The notes beneath the pieces are model-generated. The model worked only from the letters and a program-made list of their open reading frames with translations. It did not search any database and was not told where the DNA came from. From NCBI GenBank assembly GCA_038198445.1, contig JBBPZZ010000164.1, positions 1 to 27,736 on the forward strand: a stretch of DNA of 27,736 nt. The letters run 5' to 3'. Position 1 is the stretch's first letter; each line of letters starts with the position of its first letter. A program made the translations under genes and the position numbers. Of the stretch, positions 1 through 7,527 are shown one piece after another. The stretch comes from JACDDK01 sp038198445 (GTDB taxonomy: Bacteria > Actinomycetota > Rubrobacteria > Rubrobacterales > Rubrobacteraceae).

Positions 1-1
1 C

Positions 2-247
2 ACGCCCAGTCCGGTACGCATACCGATGGTCATGCCGACCGACAGGATGGCTATAGCCGCCGCCCTGACCATGTGCGCCGGCGTAAAAGCCCCCGAAGCA
101 CGCCTCGTTCGCATACAGGACACTCTGAACCTCCGCCGGATGTGGGTCTCCGGGGCGCTGTTGGATGAGGTGAAGGCAGACGAGAGGTTGAGCATACTGG
201 AAGACCCACAACCTCTGAGCTTTGGTGAGGACGGAGAGTTGCTCTAG
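2..247 (+). CDS. C-terminal end of a possible LarA/DUF2088-family (lactate racemase-like) protein, partial
   Basis: The reading frame is open from the left edge to a TAG at 245-247, so the N-terminus lies outside the window. The visible 81 residues include PMVMPTDRMAIAAALTMCAG, then a stretch on bound residues and a 'NLRRMWVSGALLDEV' segment. From memory this resembles the C-terminus of LarA-like DUF2088 proteins, which contain a comparable 'NTL-L--M-VSEALL' segment; LarA family members racemise or epimerise 2-hydroxy acids. That would suit a sugar-acid region, but no catalytic part is visible and the family call is tentative. The stop overlaps by a few bases the stop of the convergent gene at 244-1086. 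Confidence 0.5.
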   Translation, partial: TPSPVRIPMVMPTDRMAIAAALTMCAGVKAPEARLVRIQDTLNLRRMWVSGALLDEVKADERLSILEDPQPLSFGEDGELL

Positions 248-1086
248 GCGTCTTCCGGCAAAATTTGCTCCGGCACTCGTGGGAGTTGTGCCTGGACCTC
301 GTCACCTTCCTCGACCGGGATACCGTATCTCTCCAGCAACTCCGCTGCTTTCGATGGCGTGGGGACTTTACGCGCGTACGCTACAGTTCCACGCTCCTCG
401 TCGAACAGCTCGAACACCGGCTGCTCGCCTCTGCCTACAGCCTCGATCACCGGCTTGTAGGCGATGATGTAGTATCTGAAGTCGTCTCCACCAACGCGCT
501 CCGAACCTGTCACGGAGTAACCAACGGACCAGAAAGCATACCAGCCCTTTCTCTGGAAAGAATCACTGACACGCTCTGTCTTCGCGCTCCACTCCTCATA
601 TATCCGATCTATCTCTCCCTGCTCTAAACCTCTCGAATATGGATGCGGTTCATCTCCGCGCGCTCTCTCCGACGGTAGCCTATGGTAGCCATTGATCCAG
701 GTAATGCTCTCAGGGTCGCAGTCGGGTGGAAGGCCGAGCCCCACCGCATCTACCTGCTCCTCGAAGTTGGTCACGACTATGATGCTCGCCCAGTCCTCCG
801 GCCCCCAGTAGCCTTCTACTGGATCAAACACCACAGGGTCCTCCGAAGATTTTTCCGCGTCTTCCACTGCCTCAGCCCAGTACCCGAACAGGCATTCTGA
901 GCGCGACGTTTCACGGAAGAGAATATGGACCTGGTGCAACGGCTCGGACGTGTCGAGGCGCACATCCTCTATCCTGATCCGGCCTCCCCGCTCGACGAGC
1001 GGCGCACCTTCGAACAACTCTTCCCGTAGCTTCCGCAAGACTCGTTGCTCGTACTCTGCTCTCGAAAAACTGACTCTGGACGACAT
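244..1086 (-). CDS. Hypothetical protein, 280 aa
   Basis: I do not recognise this protein. It is acidic and soluble-looking, with no signal peptide or membrane segment. It is rich in aromatic residues in the middle (around GYWGPEDWASIIVVTNF and KGWYAFWSVGYSV), and its C-terminal quarter contains FRYYIIAYKPVIEAVG. Codon choice is typical of the window, so it is probably a genuine gene. The ATG at 1086 has no Shine-Dalgarno sequence; a TAAGAT -10-like hexamer sits at 1099-1094, which would place the transcription start at or next to the ATG, so the mRNA may be leaderless. It lies just downstream of the terminator of the sugar-uptake operon on the same strand, so it is probably a separate transcription unit. 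Its 3' end overlaps the convergent gene at the left edge. Confidence 0.7.
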   Translation of the reverse strand: MSSRVSFSRAEYEQRVLRKLREELFEGAPLVERGGRIRIEDVRLDTSEPLHQVHILFRETSRSECLFGYWAEAVEDAEKSSEDPVVFDPVEGYWGPEDWASIIVVTNFEEQVDAVGLGLPPDCDPESITWINGYHRLPSERARGDEPHPYSRGLEQGEIDRIYEEWSAKTERVSDSFQRKGWYAFWSVGYSVTGSERVGGDDFRYYIIAYKPVIEAVGRGEQPVFELFDEERGTVAYARKVPTPSKAAELLERYGIPVEEGDEVQAQLPRVPEQILPEDA

Positions 1087-1110
1087 GGTTCATATCTTAC
1101 AAGACCATGA

Positions 1111-1144
1111 AAAAGAAGAGGATCGCGCCGGAACACGATCCTCT
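1111..1144 (-). terminator. Intrinsic terminator of the LacI-isomerase-ABC operon
   Basis: A perfect 9-bp stem pairs 1117-1125 (AGAGGATCG) with 1136-1144 (CGATCCTCT) around a 10-nt loop. Read on the minus strand, the hairpin is followed by a U-rich tract (TCTTTTT, 1116-1110). It lies 17 bp beyond the stop codon of the binding-protein gene, where the end of the leftward operon is expected. Confidence 0.85.
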
Positions 1145-1160
1145 CGAAGTATTCTTATAG

Positions 1161-2204
1161 CTATTCTCCTGAGGGCGTCTTCGTCGGCGGGTTGGCGCAA
1201 CTCGGCTTGAGGAGGTCTTTGATCTCCGGCTTGTTGACGTTGTCCTTGGTGATCAGGGCGGCGCCAGTATCTATATTCTGGAGCTTCGCTCCCTCGCGGA
1301 TGTTTTTGACGGCGGAGTTCACGCCATCGTAACCCATGCGGAAGGGGTTCTGGGCGACGAGCGCGGTGACGACGCCCTCCTTTACGCCCTTGATCTCGTC
1401 GGGAGAGGTGTCCCAGCCGACGATGGTGATGTCACCGGCCTTGCCAGCCTGGCGGACCGCCTCCGCCGCGCCAAGGACGCCGGGCTCGTTGGCGGCGTAG
1501 ATGGCGTCGAGGTCGGGGTGAGCCGTCAAAATGTCGTTCGTTACCCGGAGGGCGGTGTTGTAGTCGCTCTGGCTCGACTGGGTTGCAACCAGTTCGAGCT
1601 GCGAGTTCTTCTTCATGACGTTCTTGAAGCCCTTGGCGCGGGTGTCGTTGGTTGCGGTACCCGGCTGGAACGGGATAAAGGCGACCTTGCCGCCCTTGTC
1701 GCCAAGTTCCTTCGCCATCAGCTCGGTCGCCCGCTCTGCGGCGGCCACATTGTCCGTCGCCACTACTGGGACCTGTTTGGGCTGCGGGTCGGTGCCCGAG
1801 TCTATGTTGACCACGGTCAGGCCCTGGTCCAGAGCACTCTGGGAGACCTGGTTGAGCACTTTGGCGTCGGTGGCGGCGTAGACGAGGCCGTCCACGCCCT
1901 GGGTAATGAAGTTCTGGAGAAGGTTGACCTGGCCGTTCACGTCGGTCTCGGCCGTAACGCCGTCCCACTGGACTTTGACGTCGCCCTTAGACTTCTTGGC
2001 GGCGCACTGAGCCCCGATGCGGACCTGCTCCCAGAAGTCGAAGCCGACGGCCTTCGGAACGACGGCGAACCGGACCGGCCCCTTCTTGCCTCCAGTATCG
2101 CCTCCCTGACCTCCTCCGCCGGACTCCCGGACCTTGGCGCCGCAAGCCGCCAGCGCCAGGACAAGCACCCCGGCCATGATGATCGCCAGTATCTGTCTAC
2201 GCAT
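1161..2204 (-). CDS. Sugar ABC transporter substrate-binding lipoprotein (RbsB type)
   Basis: This is the extracytoplasmic receptor of a sugar ABC importer, family-2 periplasmic-binding-protein fold. The N-terminus is a lipoprotein signal: MRRQ, a hydrophobic stretch, then lipobox LAAC with the lipidated Cys at residue 21. A Gly/Ser/Lys-rich linker follows. The mature part has the two-lobe RbsB pattern: 'FDFWEQVRIGAQCAAKK', 'GVDGLVYAATDAKVL', 'LTVVNIDSGTD', 'YAANEPGVLGAAEAVR' and 'ITIVGWDTSPDEIKG'. The 347-aa length is normal for the family. The start has a strong AGGAGG site at good spacing. It is the last gene of a leftward operon, 26 bp after the permease, and is followed by a terminator. 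Specificity cannot be read from sequence; the neighbouring fucose/arabinose isomerase-family gene suggests a free monosaccharide. Confidence 0.93.
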   Translation of the reverse strand: MRRQILAIIMAGVLVLALAACGAKVRESGGGGQGGDTGGKKGPVRFAVVPKAVGFDFWEQVRIGAQCAAKKSKGDVKVQWDGVTAETDVNGQVNLLQNFITQGVDGLVYAATDAKVLNQVSQSALDQGLTVVNIDSGTDPQPKQVPVVATDNVAAAERATELMAKELGDKGGKVAFIPFQPGTATNDTRAKGFKNVMKKNSQLELVATQSSQSDYNTALRVTNDILTAHPDLDAIYAANEPGVLGAAEAVRQAGKAGDITIVGWDTSPDEIKGVKEGVVTALVAQNPFRMGYDGVNSAVKNIREGAKLQNIDTGAALITKDNVNKPEIKDLLKPSCANPPTKTPSGE

Positions 2205-2230
2205 AAATATCCTCCTTCATTGCTGTTTAT

Positions 2231-3232
2231 CTACTCCGATGCCGCCGCGAGCCTGCGGCGCCTATACTGATCCCAGGCCACCGCCAGCCAGATAACGACG
2301 CCGATGATTACCTGCTGGTAGAAGGTGTTTATGTCCAGAAGGACGGCTCCGTTCCGGATCAGGGCTATGAGGAACGCCCCGATGAGGGTACCGAGGACCG
2401 TCCCCTGTCCGCCGAAGAGGCTCGCCCCTCCGATGACGGCGGCGGCGATTACGTCCAGCTCCAGCCCGATGCCGAAGTTCGGCTGCCCCGAGTTGACCCG
2501 CGACATGGCGATCATGCCGCCGAAGCCCGCCAGAGCGCCGGAGATGACGTAGACGCTCGTCAGGTAACGTCGGATGGGTATCCCGGAGAGACGGGCGGCT
2601 TCGAGGTTCGAGCCCATCGCGTAGGCGTAGCGCCCGAGCCGGGTGCGCGAGAGGACTATGTAGCCCGCGACCGCGACCAGCAAGATGATGATGATCGGGA
2701 TGGGGATCGGCCCTATCACCCCCTGCCCCAGCAGCCGGAATGAGTCCGGCGCCCCGAAGACCGCCTTCGCGTTGGTAAATATGTAGACCAGTCCGCGGGC
2801 GACCGTCAGCATGCCCAGAGTCGCTATAAACGGGTTGAGCCCGACCACGGAGACCAGCAGACCATTCACCAGCCCGGTCCCGGCACCGACCAGAATGCCA
2901 CCCAGGATAGCCAGCGGCACCGGCAGCCCGGCCCCGGTTATAAGCATGACCCCGAGGACGCCCGCGAGCGCCGACACCGAGCCGACGGAGAGGTCTATAC
3001 CCGCCGTGATGATGACCATGGTCATGCCGACGGCTATAACGGCGGTTACCGCGGTCTGGGAACCGATATTGAAGAGGTTGTCGGCGGTCAGGAAGACCGG
3101 TGAAGCGAAAGAGAGAACGATGAACACTACGATCAACGCGCCCGCGGCGGCGAGTTGCGAGACTACGTCCGAGAAACGCTCGCGCAGAGCGTCTCTGGCG
3201 CGTTGTCCGGCGGTTGCCGTTGTGCTGCTCAT
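2231..3232 (-). CDS. Sugar ABC transporter permease (RbsC type)
   Basis: This is the membrane subunit of a ribose-type (CUT2) ABC importer, 333 aa, close to the usual length. After a short cytoplasmic N-terminus there is a series of hydrophobic segments, about eight to ten. They carry family landmarks: 'GMTMVIITAGIDLSVGSVSAL' in the first third, 'GLNPFIATLGMLTVARGL' in the middle, and 'IAAAVIGGASLFGGQGTVLG' near the end, the region expected to couple to the ATPase. It overlaps the ATPase gene by 4 bp (ATGA) and precedes the binding-protein gene, the standard order of such operons. CUT2 permeases usually form homodimers, consistent with only one permease gene here. Confidence 0.94.
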   Translation of the reverse strand: MSSTTATAGQRARDALRERFSDVVSQLAAAGALIVVFIVLSFASPVFLTADNLFNIGSQTAVTAVIAVGMTMVIITAGIDLSVGSVSALAGVLGVMLITGAGLPVPLAILGGILVGAGTGLVNGLLVSVVGLNPFIATLGMLTVARGLVYIFTNAKAVFGAPDSFRLLGQGVIGPIPIPIIIILLVAVAGYIVLSRTRLGRYAYAMGSNLEAARLSGIPIRRYLTSVYVISGALAGFGGMIAMSRVNSGQPNFGIGLELDVIAAAVIGGASLFGGQGTVLGTLIGAFLIALIRNGAVLLDINTFYQQVIIGVVIWLAVAWDQYRRRRLAAASE

Positions 3233-4749
3233 GCTGTTGCCTCCTTCGCTCCCGTGGCTAGGGCGATGATCCGCTCCTCGGAGAACTCTTCGCGTTCAAT
3301 CACTCCCGCTACCTCACCTTCTCGCATCACCAGGATGCGGTCGCACATGTTCAAAAGCTCGGGCAGGTAGGAAGAGATCAGGACCATCCCGTGCCCTTCT
3401 TTGGCGAGCTCCCCTATGAGCCCGAACATCTCGGCCTTGGCTCCCACGTCTATGCCGCGCGCGGGCTCGTCGAAGAACAGGACCTTGGCCCTGGTCTCCA
3501 GCCAGCGAGCTACGATGACCTTCTGCTGGTTGCCGCCGGAGAGCACCTGCACCTTGCGGCGGACGGATGGCGTGCGGATGTTCAACTCGTCCTTCCTGCG
3601 GCGTGCGATCTGCTGCTCGCTTCCGAGGTTTAGAAACCCAAAGCTGGCGGGCAGGTTGGCGAGCGTTATGTTCTGGTCCACCCCAAGTTGGAGCGCGAGC
3701 CCGTCACCTTTACGGTCTTCCGTCAGATAACCGACGCCGGACTCGATGGCGTCACTGGGCTTCTTGATCTTGAGCTTCTTCCCTTCGAGCTCCACGGTGC
3801 CGGAGTCTATGCGGTCGGCTCCGAAGACGGCGCGGGCCAGCTCCGTGCGTCCCGCTCCCACGAGCCCGGCGAAGCCGAGTATCTCTCCCTCCCGCACCTC
3901 GAAGGAGCAGTCCTTGAGCTTCTGGCCGCGGCTTATGCCGCTCACCCGCATCAGCACGTCGCCTACCTCTATCTCCGGCTTGGGGTAGAGGTTTTCCACC
4001 GCGCGGCCCACCATCAGCCGCACCAGCTTGTCCTCGTCCAGCTCCGAGACGGGTAGGGTATCCACGACCTGCCCATCTCGCATCACGGTAACGCGGTCGG
4101 CGATGTGGAAGATCTCATCCAGACGGTGCGAGATGTACAGGACGGCTATGTTGTGTGAGGTGAGGTCCCGGATCACCTCGAACAGTCCCTCTATCTCTCG
4201 CTCCGCAAGCGTGGCCGTCGGCTCATCCAGGACCAGGACCTTCGCGTCTATGGCCAGAGCCTTGGCTATCTCGACCCGCTGCTGCTCGGCGACCGTGAGG
4301 CTGGAGACGAGCCGCTCCGGCTCCACCCGGAGCCCCACCCGCTCCAGCAATCCCCTCGCGTTCTCCCTCTCCGCCCGGCGGTTGACGAACCCGGCACGTC
4401 CGGGCTCGCGACCGAGGTAGAGGTTCTCCGCGACCGAGAGGTGCGTGGCGAGAGCGAACTCCTGGTACACCATCGCCACCCCGCGAGACTGCGCGTATCC
4501 TGGGCCGTGAAACTCAGCGGGCTCACCGGCTATCTCTATCTCGCCGTGGCTGGGACGCTCGACCTGCGAGAGTAGCTTCATCAGCGTGGACTTGCCCGCT
4601 CCATTCTCACCGGCCATCACGTGAACCTCGCCGGGCATTATCTCCAGATCCACGCTATCCACGGCGAGCACGCCGGGGAACTCCTTGGAGACTTTCTTGA
4701 ACCGGACGACCGGCTCTTCCGTTGTAGCTCTTGTCTCAGGTGACGACAT
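3229..4749 (-). CDS. Sugar ABC transporter ATP-binding protein (RbsA type, two NBDs)
   Basis: This is the tandem ATPase that powers a CUT2 sugar importer. The N-terminal domain has Walker A GENGAGKST (residues about 47-55), signature 'SLTVAEQQRVEIAKAL' and Walker B 'VLVLDEPTATL'. The C-terminal domain has the usual degenerate Walker A (GLVGAGRTE), signature LSGGNQQK and Walker B 'VLFFDEPARGID'. An altered second Walker A is normal for RbsA/MglA/XylG proteins. I chose the ATG at 4749 (506 aa) because an AAAGGAGGAGG site lies directly before it. An in-frame GTG at 4770 would add 7 residues but has no such site. It overlaps the permease by 4 bp and overlaps the possible small gene upstream. Confidence 0.95.
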   Translation of the reverse strand: MSSPETRATTEEPVVRFKKVSKEFPGVLAVDSVDLEIMPGEVHVMAGENGAGKSTLMKLLSQVERPSHGEIEIAGEPAEFHGPGYAQSRGVAMVYQEFALATHLSVAENLYLGREPGRAGFVNRRAERENARGLLERVGLRVEPERLVSSLTVAEQQRVEIAKALAIDAKVLVLDEPTATLAEREIEGLFEVIRDLTSHNIAVLYISHRLDEIFHIADRVTVMRDGQVVDTLPVSELDEDKLVRLMVGRAVENLYPKPEIEVGDVLMRVSGISRGQKLKDCSFEVREGEILGFAGLVGAGRTELARAVFGADRIDSGTVELEGKKLKIKKPSDAIESGVGYLTEDRKGDGLALQLGVDQNITLANLPASFGFLNLGSEQQIARRRKDELNIRTPSVRRKVQVLSGGNQQKVIVARWLETRAKVLFFDEPARGIDVGAKAEMFGLIGELAKEGHGMVLISSYLPELLNMCDRILVMREGEVAGVIEREEFSEERIIALATGAKEATA

Positions 4750-4969
4750 CTCCTCCTCCTTTCGAACCACCGACCTTCCCGAGTCTTTCTCCTCCGACCT
4801 CCCGCATAAGCTCGAAGATATGCAGCACCCCGCAGGCCGTCGACCACAGCATAGTCCCGTGCGGACTTACGCGCTCAAGACACCGTACAAACCAGGAGAT
4901 GGGACCGCGGAGCCGCGGACCGGAGAGGGGCGCCACACCGAGAAGCAGCTCTATCCCGCGCTCGATCAC
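4736..4969 (-). CDS. Possible small gene (77 aa) between isomerase and ATPase
   Basis: An open frame begins at a GTG that overlaps the isomerase stop (GTGA) and ends 14 bp inside the ATPase gene, so it bridges two clearly real genes. Third codon positions are mostly G or C, like neighbouring coding sequence. The product is basic, with a central stretch 'ISWFVRCLERVSPHGTMLW' and 'GVLHIFELMREVGGE', and a Gly-rich tail. I recognise no family. The tail spans the ATPase's ribosome site and may simply be spacer. Without this gene the operon would have an unusual gap of about 215 bp, while all other internal junctions are tight. This is supported only by overlap, frame and codon use. Confidence 0.42.
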   Translation of the reverse strand: MIERGIELLLGVAPLSGPRLRGPISWFVRCLERVSPHGTMLWSTACGVLHIFELMREVGGERLGKVGGSKGGGDVVT

Positions 4970-6384
4970 CCCGCTCCTCCGAACCCATCGTAGTCCACGT
5001 CCAGTAGCTTGCAGACCAGCTTCAACTCCTCCACGTGGTCGCCGGGGATGGCATGGATGTGGTTGGATCCGTAGCGGGAGAGGATCTCATCGGCCTCCGC
5101 ATCCATCCGCGCGAAGGCGTGCGGCCACTCGTAAGTGGACTGGCCCATGAGGTCTTCGTTGGTCTCGTCGTCGTAACTCTCGAAGGCGCCGCGCATGACG
5201 TGCATCCGGTAGCGGCCGTCGAGCCGGGTGAGACGGGCGAAGGTGAAGTCACCATCCGCAGCCAGGTGATGCACGCTCGCGCCGCCGGCCGGGAAGAAGA
5301 AGACCTCCGGGTAGAGATGGACGTGGCGCATGTTCTCGGCGGGATCGTCGCTCCGGGCGGCGAACCAGGTCGCGTGCTGACCGGAGTTGACGAGATCCCA
5401 GATCCCACGGTCAGCGTGGTAGTGACGCACGTCAGCGAAGAGGACGGGAGTGCCGCTGAGGTGCTTGAGGATCTGCATGGTCAGGGCAGCGTCCATATCC
5501 GCCTCGGTGGAGCAGACGTGAGTCTCCTTTGGACCGTCCCAGTCGTAGGGATCGTTGAGGAAGGCTTCGGTGATGTCCATGGTACAGAAGTTGTTGGTGA
5601 GTTCGGGCTGGGCTTTTATGCCGGAGAAGTCCAGGTTCCACTCCTCGATCAGCTCGCGCATCACGTAGTAGGTCCGGATCTGACGTTCCAACAACTCCGG
5701 CGTGAGCTGCTTGCCATCGTAGTGGACTCCGGCCGCATGCTCCTCCAACCACTCTCTCGCCGCCCGAACCTTACCGCCATCTATCTCTGCGGAGCGCCGG
5801 ACCAGTTCCCACTGGTCGATCTCCTCCACGTCCACCCCGAACTTCTCCATCCACTGGTCGGGGTTGGAGACAGCCGTATACATGCCCATCGGACGGCCTC
5901 CGATGCGGCCGAAGGTGCTTCCCTGCAAGGAGCGGACCGCCGCTCCGGCCCGGACGTAGGCTTCGAGGCGCGCCATAACCGCAGGGTCTGAGACATCGCC
6001 CCAGGCGCGGCCATAGGTGCGCCCGATCTGATCCAGAGCCCCAACCGCCGCCAGCATCCCGACCATCCCCGGCTGCTCGGGGTTGATGTTTGAGAAGAGC
6101 AGGAGCGGCCCGGCTGTCTCCCTTGCAGCCAGCATAGAGAAGTGCGGGAAGGCCCACACCGGGATGTTGAAGACGGTTACGTCCGGGCGCTCGGCTGCGA
6201 GACGCCGGGCCTCACTCACAGCGAGCCGGTTGGTCCACACAAGATCCCGCCCTCTTACGACCTCGTGCCCCGCCGCTTCCAGAGCGGCTGAGATCTCATC
6301 TTCCACCCCAAGGGCAAACTTCTCGATATCCCGGTGGACACCCTCCCGGCCATCGGACATCGTCAGGATACCTACCCTAGCCAT
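4966..6384 (-). CDS. L-fucose/L-arabinose isomerase family protein
   Basis: A 472-aa ketol-isomerase of the FucI/AraA fold, expected to interconvert a free aldose and ketose using a divalent metal in the cytoplasm. Family features are the Rossmann-like N-terminal part ('MARVGILTMSDGREGVHRD'), 'TVFNIPVWAFPHF', 'LLLFSNINPEQPGMVG', the central 'GIKAQPELTNNFCTMDITEA', and the metal-site region with Glu in 'STEADMDAALT' and Asp in 'VLFADVRHYHAD'. I chose the ATG at 6384, preceded by AAAGGGGA; an upstream in-frame start would run deep into the LacI gene. It overlaps the lacI-type gene by 8 bp, so the two should be translationally coupled. The substrate is uncertain: shorter members of this family act on varied sugars, and no kinase or aldolase for a ketose is nearby. 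Confidence 0.88.
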   Translation of the reverse strand: MARVGILTMSDGREGVHRDIEKFALGVEDEISAALEAAGHEVVRGRDLVWTNRLAVSEARRLAAERPDVTVFNIPVWAFPHFSMLAARETAGPLLLFSNINPEQPGMVGMLAAVGALDQIGRTYGRAWGDVSDPAVMARLEAYVRAGAAVRSLQGSTFGRIGGRPMGMYTAVSNPDQWMEKFGVDVEEIDQWELVRRSAEIDGGKVRAAREWLEEHAAGVHYDGKQLTPELLERQIRTYYVMRELIEEWNLDFSGIKAQPELTNNFCTMDITEAFLNDPYDWDGPKETHVCSTEADMDAALTMQILKHLSGTPVLFADVRHYHADRGIWDLVNSGQHATWFAARSDDPAENMRHVHLYPEVFFFPAGGASVHHLAADGDFTFARLTRLDGRYRMHVMRGAFESYDDETNEDLMGQSTYEWPHAFARMDAEADEILSRYGSNHIHAIPGDHVEELKLVCKLLDVDYDGFGGAG

Positions 6385-7375
6385 TCGCTTCCCCTTTCGT
6401 TCCGCACGAGCCACGCACGCGCAACTCGAAGTCAAAGACGACCCTCCTGGGCGTCTGGTCCCGACCGCCGATTTCCTCGAAGAGTAGATCTACCGCGCAG
6501 TCCGCCATCTCCCGCACCGGCTGGGCGAGGGCCGTTAGAGGCGGCTCGATCAACTCGGACCAGAAAGGATCGTCCACGCCGACGAGTGCTACGTCATCCG
6601 GCACCCGCAGCCCGCGCTCGCGTAGTGCCTGTAGCGCGCCGATAGTCATGAGGTTATTGCCGGCTATGAGAGCCGTGAGCGTTTCTTCCCCGAGCAACTC
6701 TTCGGTAGCGGCCCGGCCGCGTTCGATGCGGAAGCCTCCCTCCACCACGAGCGGCGAGAGTCCGGCCCTACGCATCGCCTCGGTGTATCCTTCCAGACGC
6801 CCGGCGCCCGTCTCTATTCCGACCGGCCCCCCGACGAAGCCTATGCGCTCGTGGCCGGCCCGGACCAGGTGTTCCGTAGCCAGGCGCATCCCGCTCACGT
6901 TATCCGCGACCACCGCCCCGGCCCTGGGGTCCTCGACCGCCCGGTCGAAGGCAACGAGCGGTATCCCAAGGTCCAGAAGCTCCCCAATCTCCTCTCCTCC
7001 GGGGTCGGATGAGGAGAGGATCACACCCCGCACCCTCTCGGCCGCCAGAACCTCCAGGTAAGACGCCTGCTTCTCCGCAGTCTCGTCCGTATTGCACAGC
7101 AGCACTCGGTAACCCCGACGGTAAGCCGCATCCTCTACCGCCCGCACCATCTGCGTGAAGTGCGGGTTCTCGATATCCGAGATAAGGACCCCGATCATGG
7201 CCGCCTTCTGCCGCCGCAGGTTGCTCGCGAGACGGTTCGGCCGGTAGCCTACCTCCTCTATCGTCCGCAGCACCCGAGCCCGGTACTCGGACCGTACCGT
7301 AAGCGACCCGTTCAAGACGCGCGAAACCGTAGCAGGCGACACACCAGCCTTCTCCGCAACGTCCTTCATCCTCAT
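6377..7375 (-). CDS. LacI-family transcriptional regulator
   Basis: A 332-aa DNA-binding regulator. The N-terminal helix-turn-helix and hinge are classic: 'MKDVAEKAGVSPATVSRVLN', then 'YRPNRLASNLRR'. The remainder is a sugar-binding domain ('IGVLISDIENPHFTQMV', 'VILSSSDPGGEEIGELLD', 'GNNLMTIGALQALRERG', 'DVALVGVDDPFWSELIEPPL'). It is the first gene of the leftward isomerase/ABC operon. A promoter and a perfect LacI-type palindrome lie directly upstream, so it probably represses its own operon, and possibly the divergent one, until a sugar or intermediate binds. ATG at 7375 is the likely start; another in-frame ATG lies at 7369. The ligand is not known from sequence. Confidence 0.95.
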   Translation of the reverse strand: MRMKDVAEKAGVSPATVSRVLNGSLTVRSEYRARVLRTIEEVGYRPNRLASNLRRQKAAMIGVLISDIENPHFTQMVRAVEDAAYRRGYRVLLCNTDETAEKQASYLEVLAAERVRGVILSSSDPGGEEIGELLDLGIPLVAFDRAVEDPRAGAVVADNVSGMRLATEHLVRAGHERIGFVGGPVGIETGAGRLEGYTEAMRRAGLSPLVVEGGFRIERGRAATEELLGEETLTALIAGNNLMTIGALQALRERGLRVPDDVALVGVDDPFWSELIEPPLTALAQPVREMADCAVDLLFEEIGGRDQTPRRVVFDFELRVRGSCGTKGEANG

Positions 7376-7390
7376 CCATCACCCCTGACA

Positions 7391-7402
7391 GAAATCGATT
7401 TC
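7391..7402. promoter_or_regulatory. LacI-type operator palindrome
   Basis: GAAATCGATTTC is a perfect 12-bp palindrome with the central CpG typical of LacI-family operators. It sits 16 bp before the lacI-type gene, over the predicted transcription start of the promoter at 7407-7435, so a bound repressor would block initiation. Binding by the adjacent regulator is inferred. Confidence 0.75.
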
Positions 7403-7406
7403 CCCA

Positions 7407-7435
7407 ACTGTAACAGAGCCATCAAATCGAGTCAA
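7407..7435 (-). promoter_or_regulatory. Promoter of the LacI-isomerase-ABC operon
   Basis: On the minus strand, TTGACT (7435-7430) is separated by exactly 17 bp from TACAGT (7412-7407), a good sigma-70-type pair (5/6 and 4/6 to consensus). Transcription would start near 7400, inside the operator palindrome, giving a short leader before the ATG at 7375. Confidence 0.7.
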
Positions 7436-7464
7436 TACGAGAGACCGTTTTGGTTGGCTCTCTG

Positions 7465-7493
7465 TTGACTCTGCCCGTGTATGACGCGAGTAT
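7465..7493 (+). promoter_or_regulatory. Candidate promoter of the SGNH-SBP-AKR operon
   Basis: A TTGACT hexamer (7465-7470) lies 17 bp before GAGTAT (7488-7493), a weak -10, upstream of the SGNH hydrolase start at 7528. A poor -10 suggests activation or a different start point. The promoters diverge from a shared region next to the LacI operator. Confidence 0.35.
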
Positions 7494-7527
7494 GGGCTCT
7501 GGAAAACAATCGAATGCCGGGGGAGAG

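Noticed and set aside
4905..4925. CCGCGG repeats as a hairpin terminator after the isomerase
   Set aside because: The two CCGCGG copies are separated by only two bases, and flanking bases do not pair; no U-tract.
5035..5991. 318-codon plus-strand frame opposite the isomerase
   Set aside because: Antisense shadow of a gene with clear family motifs; no ribosome site and no known domain.
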